A DNA stretch of 64,000 nt from Allobosea sp. BH3 (lineage in GTDB: Bacteria > Pseudomonadota > Alphaproteobacteria > Rhizobiales > Beijerinckiaceae). The translations under genes were made by a program, and so were the position numbers. The notes under the pieces are model-generated. The model did no database searches. It had not been told where the DNA came from and was given only the letters and a program-made list of their open reading frames with translations. Where the stretch lies: NCBI RefSeq assembly GCF_025499465.1, contig NZ_JAIMCA010000004.1, positions 1 to 64,000 on the forward strand, given 5' to 3'. Numbering within the stretch: position 1 is the first letter of the stretch; each line of letters begins with the position of its first letter. Shown one piece after another: positions 58,577 through 64,000 of this stretch.

Positions 58577-59406
58577 GACCGGGCCTCCCCCGTAGGGCGT
58601 GCGGCCGGCCAGTTATGCGTCTCCTCGCTCGCATCCCGGCACCAGCGATAGAAGGCGTCATAGAGCAGCATCCCGGCTTCCAGCTGATCGAGATCGTGCT
58701 TGAACATCCGCGAAAGTCCCAGTGATGCGGCCAGCAGCCCTGCGGCGCGGGGCTCGGCCTCGAGCGTCGCGGTATCGGCCGCCCGGACGATCAGAGCCAG
58801 CGCGTCGAGCGCCGGCGATTTCAGCCCAAACTCCTCGATCATGATGTCGAACGTGCAACGAGGCCCGCGATGACTCCAGAACACGCCCTCGACATCGAAG
58901 GGCGTGGCATCGAAGCGCTCCGCAACCGCCTGCACCTCTGGAGACGCGACGAAGAGAAAGACAGCCTCGCTGTCGACGAAGCGCCGGATGAGCCAGGGAC
59001 AGGCGATGCGGTCGACCTTCGGCCGCGCCCGCGTGACCCAGACGCTGCCACCGGATCGCCCGCGGGGCGGCAGAAGGGCCGGCGAGAACACGAGCCCCCC
59101 GGCCTGCCGCCACGCGACATGCCCGCCCTCAAGCGTCTCGGCCGAAATGCCTGCGTGCCGCAGCCAGGCCGCGACCCCTTCGCTGAGCTTCTGCCCCCGA
59201 TGGCAGACGACGACCACGCGCCTGTGGTCACCGTAGAGCGGCGCCCAGTCGGCGACGTCGCGATGGCTGCGGCGCTGTGACGCCGGCAGGAAGGTCGGAT
59301 CGGCATCGACATCCTCGTCGATCCGGACATCGATGATCGTCGGCGCGTCAGGCAATCCGACGAGCCGCGCAAGCTGAGCAACAGTGATCTGTTCGTTGGA
59401 AGACAT
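58573..59406 (-). CDS. chrB: Rhodanese-ChrB fusion protein (chromate resistance)
   Basis: A 277-residue protein of two parts. Residues 1-110 form a rhodanese domain with active-site Cys68 in VVVVCHRGQKLSEGVAAWL. From about 118 the ChrB C-terminal domain follows (SVWVTRARPKVDRIACPWLIRRFVDSEAVFLFV). ATG 59406 has AGGA at 8 bases; an ATG three codons earlier is possible. Classical ChrB is a chromate sensor whose C-terminal part also aids resistance; here the N-terminal regulatory part is replaced by rhodanese, so regulation by it is not expected. It is operonic with chrA. The symbol refers to the C-terminal domain only. Confidence 0.85.
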   Translation of the reverse strand: MSSNEQITVAQLARLVGLPDAPTIIDVRIDEDVDADPTFLPASQRRSHRDVADWAPLYGDHRRVVVVCHRGQKLSEGVAAWLRHAGISAETLEGGHVAWRQAGGLVFSPALLPPRGRSGGSVWVTRARPKVDRIACPWLIRRFVDSEAVFLFVASPEVQAVAERFDATPFDVEGVFWSHRGPRCTFDIMIEEFGLKSPALDALALIVRAADTATLEAEPRAAGLLAASLGLSRMFKHDLDQLEAGMLLYDAFYRWCRDASEETHNWPAARPTGEARS

Positions 59407-59563
59407 GGCGTCCATCCTAAGATTAGGAAGCTGGACGCGATCGTTTGGCCGTGGCCTCACGGGGTTGTCGCGATGAACCCCTTGCGGGATTTACACCATG
59501 GGTGATCCGCCGCCGTCAACACCGGCGATCAAGAGGCTGCTGCCCCATCACGGAACCGCATGT

Positions 59564-59606
59564 CATCCCGGACGCAGCGAAGCGAAGATCCGGGATGACG
59601 TCGTGT
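59564..59606. repeat. REP-like palindrome (family B variant)
   Basis: TCATCCCGGA...TCCGGGATGA is a perfect 10-bp stem with the inner GAAGCGAAG block. It lies between the divergent start of the chr operon and the end of the CNNM gene. It is the same design as the other CGTCAT-type copies. Confidence 0.65.
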
Positions 59607-59633
59607 TTCCGCGCAACGTCAGCGCGCTCTGGC

Positions 59634-60917
59634 TCAATCGATCCGGCTGACCAGGATCTTGTCAATGCGGCGGCCGTCGAGATCCACGATCTCGAAGCGC
59701 CAATGCCCCTTGTCGAAAGTCTCGCCGACATTCGGCAGGTGGTTCATCTCGGCGAGCACGAAGCCGGCGACCGTCTGGAAATCGGCATCGCGCGGGATCT
59801 GGATGCCGAGCTCATGCGAGAACTCGTCGACCTGCATCCAGCCGGCGACGAGATAGGAGCCGTCTGCCCGCGTGACGATGGCCTGCTCGCTCTCCTCCTC
59901 CTCCTGGAAGGCGCCGATGATCGCCTCCAGAACGTCGCCCGGCGTGATGATGCCCTCGAAATGGCCGTACTCGTCGAAGACCAGCGCCATGTGGACGCGG
60001 CTCGCGCGGATTTCGCGCAACACATGCAGCGAGTCGGCGGTGTCCATCACGATCGGCGCCTCCTGCACATGCGCGCGCAGACCCTGCAGGTCGCCATCGC
60101 TGGCGGAGAGGAAATCGATCAGGTCCTTCACAAGGACCACGCCGGTGATCGAGTCCGCCTCGCCGTCCTGGACCGGCAGGCGCGAGCGGCGCGTTGCGCG
60201 AAGCTCCTCGCGAATCTGCTCCAGGCTGTCGGAAAGATCGATGACCTCGACCTCACGGCGCGGCGTCATCAGCGCGCGCGCCGAGCGATCGGCCAGTCGC
60301 ATGACGCCGGCGATCATCTCGCGCTCGTCGCGCTCCAGCACGCCGGCCGTCTCGGCCTCGGCGATGATGGTACGGACCTCCTCTTCGGTGACCCTTTCCT
60401 CCGATTCGCCCTTCTGCCCGAGCAGCGCCAGCACCGCCTTGCCCGAGACATCGAGCAGGAAGACGACCGGCGCGCCGATCTTGGCCACCAGCGACATGGC
60501 CGGCGCCACACGCGCCGCAACGCGCTCCGGATCGCGCAGCGCGACCTGCTTGGGCACCAGTTCGCCGAGGATCAGCGAAAGATAGGTGATCGCCACCACG
60601 ACGAGACCGACGCCGAGGGTGTCGGAGACCGAAGGCGAAAGGCCTTGGGTGCCGAGCCATTCGGACAGGCGCGTGCCGAGCGTCGCGCCCGAGAAGGCGC
60701 CGGAGAGCACGCCGACGAGCGTGATGCCGATCTGGACACTGGAGAGAAAGCGACCGGGATCATTGGCGAGGCGCATCGCGGTCGCGGCGCCCCTGCTTCC
60801 CTGATCGCTAAGAACCTTGAGGCGCGCCGGGCGCGAAGAGACCACGGCGAGTTCCGACATGGCGAGGAGACCATTGACGATCGTCAGCGCCACGACGATC
60901 AGGATTTCGGTTAACAA
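59634..60917 (-). CDS. Hemolysin family/CNNM-CorC transporter-like protein
   Basis: A 427-residue protein. An N-terminal DUF21 membrane domain with about four spans (ILIVVALTIVNGLLAMSELAVVSSRPARL) is followed by two CBS domains (ALMTPRREVEVIDLSDSLEQIREEL, then APIVMDTADSLHVLREIRASRVHMALVFDEYGHFEGIIT) and a C-terminal CorC_HlyC domain (YLVAGWMQVDEFSHELG). Members move Mg2+ or cobalt. Translation starts at TTG 60917, as no ATG or GTG precedes the first span. Confidence 0.9.
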   Translation of the reverse strand: MLTEILIVVALTIVNGLLAMSELAVVSSRPARLKVLSDQGSRGAATAMRLANDPGRFLSSVQIGITLVGVLSGAFSGATLGTRLSEWLGTQGLSPSVSDTLGVGLVVVAITYLSLILGELVPKQVALRDPERVAARVAPAMSLVAKIGAPVVFLLDVSGKAVLALLGQKGESEERVTEEEVRTIIAEAETAGVLERDEREMIAGVMRLADRSARALMTPRREVEVIDLSDSLEQIREELRATRRSRLPVQDGEADSITGVVLVKDLIDFLSASDGDLQGLRAHVQEAPIVMDTADSLHVLREIRASRVHMALVFDEYGHFEGIITPGDVLEAIIGAFQEEEESEQAIVTRADGSYLVAGWMQVDEFSHELGIQIPRDADFQTVAGFVLAEMNHLPNVGETFDKGHWRFEIVDLDGRRIDKILVSRID

Positions 60918-61026
60918 AACCAGCCTGCTTGCTGTGAAGCCGCGACATATGGCAGCCCACTTCCAGGCCCCTTATAGCGGATCGCTGCCCTAACGCGATG
61001 GGGCGGGCGAAAGATTTCGTGAGCGA

Positions 61027-61677
61027 ATGATGAGCAAGCCGAGCTTCTGGCAGCCGACGCAGGACGAGCGATCCGCCGCCGATCCGCGCCTGCGCGCGCC
61101 TTCCGCCCTGCGCAACCGCGATGCGATCCTGGCGGTCCTGCGCGACGTTCTGCCGGCGGCCGGGCTCGTGCTGGAGGTCGCCAGCGGCTCCGGCGAACAT
61201 GCCGTCCATTTCGCGTCGGCCCTGCCGGCCCTGACCTTTCAGCCGAGCGATCCCACTCCCGAAGCGATCGAGAGCATCGCGGCCTGGATAGGGGAATCAG
61301 GGCTTCCCAACATCCTGCCACCGCTCCTGCTCGACGCCGGAATGCCGCAATGGCCGATCGCAGCCGCCGACGCCGTTCTCTGCATCAACATGGTCCATAT
61401 CTCGCCCTGGCGCGCGACCGCGGGCCTCTTCCGCCAGGCAGGGCGTTTGCTGAAGCCCGGAAGCCCGCTTTACCTCTACGGCCCCTACCGCCGCCCCGGC
61501 CAGCCACTCGAGCCGAGCAACGCCGCATTCGACGAAAGCCTGCGCAGCCGCAATGCCGAATGGGGCCTGCGCGATCTCGAAGCCGTCGAAGCCCTCGCCG
61601 CCAACAACGGCTTCAATGCCGCGCAGGTCATCGAGATGCCGGCGAACAATCTCAGCCTGATTTTCAGAAAGCGCTGA
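61027..61677 (+). CDS. DUF938 family SAM-dependent methyltransferase-like protein
   Basis: A 216-residue cytoplasmic protein. The SAM-binding glycine-rich loop is VLEVASGSGEHAVHFA (about 49-64), with LTFQPSDPTPEAIESI and DAVLCINMVHISPW as the next motifs, a pattern specific to DUF938. ATG 61027 or 61030. Its substrate is unknown. The tRNA-Leu gene lies 7 bases downstream on the other strand. Confidence 0.9.
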   Translation: MMSKPSFWQPTQDERSAADPRLRAPSALRNRDAILAVLRDVLPAAGLVLEVASGSGEHAVHFASALPALTFQPSDPTPEAIESIAAWIGESGLPNILPPLLLDAGMPQWPIAAADAVLCINMVHISPWRATAGLFRQAGRLLKPGSPLYLYGPYRRPGQPLEPSNAAFDESLRSRNAEWGLRDLEAVEALAANNGFNAAQVIEMPANNLSLIFRKR

Positions 61678-61684
61678 CAGACAA

Positions 61685-61770
61685 TGGTGCGGACGGCGGG
61701 GATCGAACCCGCATACCCAAAGGGCGAGAGATTTTAAGTCTCTTGCGTCTACCAGTTTCGCCACGTCCGC
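61685..61770 (-). tRNA. tRNA-Leu (anticodon UAA)
   Basis: An 86-base gene on the minus strand including an encoded CCA (61685-61687). The acceptor stem pairs GCGGACG (61770-61764) with CGTCCGC (61695-61689). The anticodon arm AGAGA-CTTAAAA-TCTCT gives anticodon UAA, which reads UUA and UUG leucine codons. A long variable arm and the T-loop GGTTCGATCCC are present, as expected for a class II tRNA. Confidence 0.95.
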
Positions 61771-61836
61771 GTGGATGAGAGCGGTAGCGGCCGGATGGCC
61801 GACGTGCAAGCGCCGCAGAGCGTCGTCAGCGAAAGC

Positions 61837-62493
61837 TCAGCGCCGATGCGCCGGCTTGTACCACTCGACCCCGTCGGGATCGACATAGAGGCCGGGCGCC
61901 ACGTCGGAGCCGATCGCCTTCTGTTCCATCGGCACCGGCACCGTGTCGTCGCGGTCGCCTCGCTTGACATAGGTGCCCGAGGGCTGGCCGGCATGGCGAT
62001 GACCGCCGCGCCCGGCGCTGCTGGCGAGCCCGACGACACCCGCCCGCCCCGCGACCTTGTCCTGCAGCTCCGTCACCGGCCGCCCGACGAAGGCGACCTT
62101 GGCGCTGCCCTCGACCACGGGCAGCGCCCGCCGCGCGGCGCCCTCGCCCGTCACTCTCACGCCGATGAAGCGCGGCACATAGCTCGCCCCGCCCTTGCCG
62201 AAGGATTCCCAGCCGCCGGAGGAGACGATCTGCGCCCCGCAGCGCTTGTGGCTGCGCTCGCAGGCCGCCCGCGAGGCGTAGCGTGGCGCGCGCTGCTCGA
62301 ACTCGGCCCTGGCGTTGCGATAGGCGAACTCGCATTGCTCGGCGGTCAGCCGCCCCGCCTCGATGCATTCGTCGCGGCGCACATAGGTCGCAGCCGGCGA
62401 TTGAGCGGCGAGATCGGCCGGGTTTGCGAGAGAAAGGACGGGCGCGAGCGTGGCGACGCGAAGCGTGGCGAGGATCGAAGCCGGAATCATCAT
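61837..62493 (-). CDS. DUF1190 family protein, exported
   Basis: A 218-residue protein. The signal peptide follows MMIPASILATLRVATLAPVLSLA. The mature part has Cys pairs in RRDECIEAGRLTAEQCEFAYRNARAEFE and RAACERSHKRCGAQI, the DUF1190 (YgiB-like) pattern. A C-terminal part ends DPDGVEWYKPAHRR. It is likely periplasmic. ATG 62493 is chosen; upstream ATGs lie within a repeat. Function unknown. Confidence 0.8.
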   Translation of the reverse strand: MMIPASILATLRVATLAPVLSLANPADLAAQSPAATYVRRDECIEAGRLTAEQCEFAYRNARAEFEQRAPRYASRAACERSHKRCGAQIVSSGGWESFGKGGASYVPRFIGVRVTGEGAARRALPVVEGSAKVAFVGRPVTELQDKVAGRAGVVGLASSAGRGGHRHAGQPSGTYVKRGDRDDTVPVPMEQKAIGSDVAPGLYVDPDGVEWYKPAHRR

Positions 62494-62526
62494 GGCGCGT
62501 AAGAGCATGATGATTATGGCTTTAAA

Positions 62527-62572
62527 GCATCGCCCCGAAAGGTGGAATGCGGTTTTCGGATAAAATCGATGC
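62527..62572. repeat. Palindrome with GCATCG/CGATGC arms (family A-like)
   Basis: The arms enclose GGAATGCGGTTTTCGG, similar to the centre of the copy at 55501-55546. It lies upstream of the DUF1190 gene. Confidence 0.55.
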
Positions 62573-62587
62573 ACAATCAAAGAGCTG

Positions 62588-62623
62588 AAGCATCGGCCGA
62601 ATACGGTATTCGGTCCTATGCTT
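62588..62623. repeat. Palindrome abutting the synthetase stop codon (family A-like)
   Basis: AAGCATCGG-CCGAATACGGTATTCGG-TCCTATGCTT has matching outer arms and a perfect 6-bp inner stem (CCGAAT/ATTCGG). It ends at the TAA stop of the synthetase gene (62623-62625), so it could form that mRNA's 3' end. Confidence 0.55.
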
Positions 62624-64000
62624 TAGAGCAGCGCGCGGCGTGATGCGGCCAACTCCCGCGTCGAGCCATAATCGATCTTGCCATTGCCCAGCACTGGGAT
62701 CGCCTGCGTCACCAGGATCGCGCGCGGCACCCAGAGCTCAGGGAAGCCCTCCGCCTTCGCTGCCTCCTGCAGCGCCGCGCGATCGGCATCGGGCTTCTCG
62801 GTGACGAGGACAAGCTGCTCGCCCTTGCGCGGATCGGGCAGACCGACGACGACATGGTTCTGGTCCGGCCAGACCTTCGCGACCATGCTCTCCACCGCCG
62901 CCAGCGAGACCATCTCGCCACCGAGCTTGGCGAAGCGCTTGGCGCGGCCGCGGATCGCGACGAAGCCATCGTCGAGCACGACGATGTCGCCGGTATCGTG
63001 CCAGCCGCCTTCGGGCGGGACGACGCGGCCGGGCTGCTCGGGGTCGAGATAGCCGAGCATGACGTTCGGCCCGCGCACGGTGAGCCGCCCGCCCTCATGG
63101 ATGCCCTCGACCGGTTCCAGCTTCGCCTCGATCGCCGGCAGGAGCTTGCCGACGGTTCCCTCACGGATAGCAGCCGGCGTGTTGACGGCCAGCACCGGCG
63201 AGCATTCGGTGCAGCCATAGCCTTCGAGGATGGTGGTGCCATAGGGCTCCCACATCCGGCGCGTATCGGGCTTCACCCGCTCGGCCCCGGCCACGACGTA
63301 GCGCACGCTGCCGAGATCGTTGGCATCCGCGGCGCGAGCATAACCTTGCAAAAACGTGTCGGTCGCGAGCAGGAAGGTCGCCTTCGTCTCGCCGATCAGC
63401 TTCGGCACCTGCTTGTAGTGCAGCGGGCTCGGATAGAGCACGACCTTCATCCCGTGCAGCAGCGGCACCATCATCCCCGCCGTCAGGCCGAAGGAATGAA
63501 ACGCCGGCAGTGGGTTCATGAACACGTCCCGCTCCGAGATCGCCCCGCCGGCATGGGCGAAGACCTGCCTGGCGTTCGAGACGAGATTGGCATGGCTCAG
63601 CACCACGCCCTTCGGCCTGCCCTCCGTGCCCGAGGTGAAGAGGACAACAGCCGGATCGTCGGGCTTTGCCTCATAGGCGCGGTGCGCCAGCCCCGGCGCG
63701 AGGCTCATCAGGGCGCCGAGCGCCTTGTCGAGGCTGGTGAGCTGCTTGCGGATGTCTTCGAGATAGACGATCCGCCGCCCCTCCCCCAGCGCCGCGATCT
63801 CGTCGTCGAGCTTGCCCTGGTCGACGAAGCGGCGCGAGGTCAGGATGATCTTGAGCTGCGCCAGCTCGCCCGCTGCCCTGAGATTGCGGACGCCCGCCGT
63901 GAAGTTGAGCATGGCCGGTACGCGGCCGTAGGCGAAGAGCGCAAACAGCGTCACCGCCATGCCCTGCATGTTCGGCAGCAGCACGCCGACATGCTCGCCC
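62623..64000 (-). CDS. AMP-dependent acyl-ACP/acyl-CoA synthetase (Aas-like), C-terminal part
   Basis: At least 459 codons; the 5' end lies beyond the window, as the frame remains open to base 64000 (GEHVGVLLPNMQ). Adenylation motifs are VVLFTSGTEGRPKGVVLSH (A3), LEGYGCTECSPVLAVN (A5), GGWHDTGDIVVLDDGFVAIRGRAKRFAKLGGEMVSL (A7-A8) and a final Lys in NGKIDYGSTREL (A10). The GEMVSLAAVE segment is typical of Aas, the 2-acylglycerophosphoethanolamine acyltransferase/acyl-ACP synthetase, whose acyltransferase half would be upstream. It activates fatty acids, probably for phospholipid repair. Confidence 0.9.
   Translation of the reverse strand, partial: GEHVGVLLPNMQGMAVTLFALFAYGRVPAMLNFTAGVRNLRAAGELAQLKIILTSRRFVDQGKLDDEIAALGEGRRIVYLEDIRKQLTSLDKALGALMSLAPGLAHRAYEAKPDDPAVVLFTSGTEGRPKGVVLSHANLVSNARQVFAHAGGAISERDVFMNPLPAFHSFGLTAGMMVPLLHGMKVVLYPSPLHYKQVPKLIGETKATFLLATDTFLQGYARAADANDLGSVRYVVAGAERVKPDTRRMWEPYGTTILEGYGCTECSPVLAVNTPAAIREGTVGKLLPAIEAKLEPVEGIHEGGRLTVRGPNVMLGYLDPEQPGRVVPPEGGWHDTGDIVVLDDGFVAIRGRAKRFAKLGGEMVSLAAVESMVAKVWPDQNHVVVGLPDPRKGEQLVLVTEKPDADRAALQEAAKAEGFPELWVPRAILVTQAIPVLGNGKIDYGSTRELAASRRALL

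Noticed and set aside
59416..59427. CCTAA-GA-TTAGG palindrome before the chromate operon as an operator
   Set aside because: It is short, overlaps the ribosome binding site and lies only 9 bases before the start, and the usual ChrB sensor domain is missing. It is most likely coincidental.
1..64000. CRISPR array, insertion sequence, integrase, prophage or toxin-antitoxin pair
   Set aside because: I found no regularly spaced repeats and no transposase, recombinase, capsid or toxin pattern in any frame. The repeats present are short palindromes between genes.

Overview
The window is a GC-rich chromosomal segment from an alphaproteobacterium, most likely order Hyphomicrobiales and plausibly a Bosea-like genus. 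That placement is inferred from gene content (DUF3126, DUF2336 and CHCC zinc-finger proteins, a bacterial transglutaminase-like cysteine peptidase, tandem PilZ), CtrA-type TTAA-N7-TTAA boxes, frequent GTG/TTG starts and dense families of intergenic palindromes. I see no insertion sequence, integrase, CRISPR array or rRNA. There is one tRNA gene, tRNA-Leu(UAA), near 61.7 kb.

Layout. Bases 2-154 are the end of ftsK. From 0.3 to 22.5 kb lies an uptake and catabolism region with three complete ABC importers, each beside an FCD-type GntR regulator. (i) A polar-amino-acid type importer in an operon with a D-2-hydroxyacid dehydrogenase and GntR faces an enolase-superfamily dehydratase/racemase and an SDR. 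(ii) A Liv-type importer has its GntR first and a GAF protein last. (iii) A polyamine-type importer with GntR and an M24 peptidase faces a metal-dependent amidohydrolase and a gamma-glutamyltransferase that lacks a signal peptide. Similar AT-rich near-palindromes lie in the promoter regions of all three and are candidate GntR operators.

From 22.5 to 36 kb there are small secreted or hypothetical proteins, an exported metallo-beta-lactamase-fold enzyme, NAD kinase, DUF2336 and a lytic transglycosylase, a MaoC/CoA-ester lyase pair, an HMA metal-binding protein, two flavoenzymes, an OpgC acyltransferase overlapping an SGNH hydrolase, and a DUF2157/GDYXXLXY membrane pair.

From 36 to 45 kb the segment is mostly housekeeping: thrS, yidD, a PAP2 phosphatase, an IscU-like scaffold, folE, hisI, a patatin-like phospholipase, a CBS protein and a rhomboid protease. 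From 45 to 64 kb come PAS and PilZ proteins, gamma-carbonic anhydrase, small membrane proteins with CtrA boxes, a serine hydrolase, cysE, an alpha/beta hydrolase, an acyltransferase-like membrane protein, an FAD monooxygenase, a chrA operon with a rhodanese-ChrB fusion, a CNNM/CorC transporter, a DUF938 methyltransferase, tRNA-Leu, DUF1190 and an acyl-ACP/acyl-CoA synthetase cut by the window edge.

The most notable observation is the thrS leader (38389-38503). It holds a hairpin with exactly the tRNA anticodon-arm shape (5-bp stem, 7-nt loop CUCGUAU) just upstream of the ribosome binding site, plus a second hairpin repeating GGCUCGUAU. This looks like a double mimic of the tRNA-Thr(CGU) anticodon and suggests translational autoregulation by ThrRS, as known for E. 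coli thrS. Other highlights are a 159-bp element bounded by perfect 24-bp inverted repeats (42967-43125), the candidate GntR operators, and the CtrA boxes at 48.5-48.9 kb.
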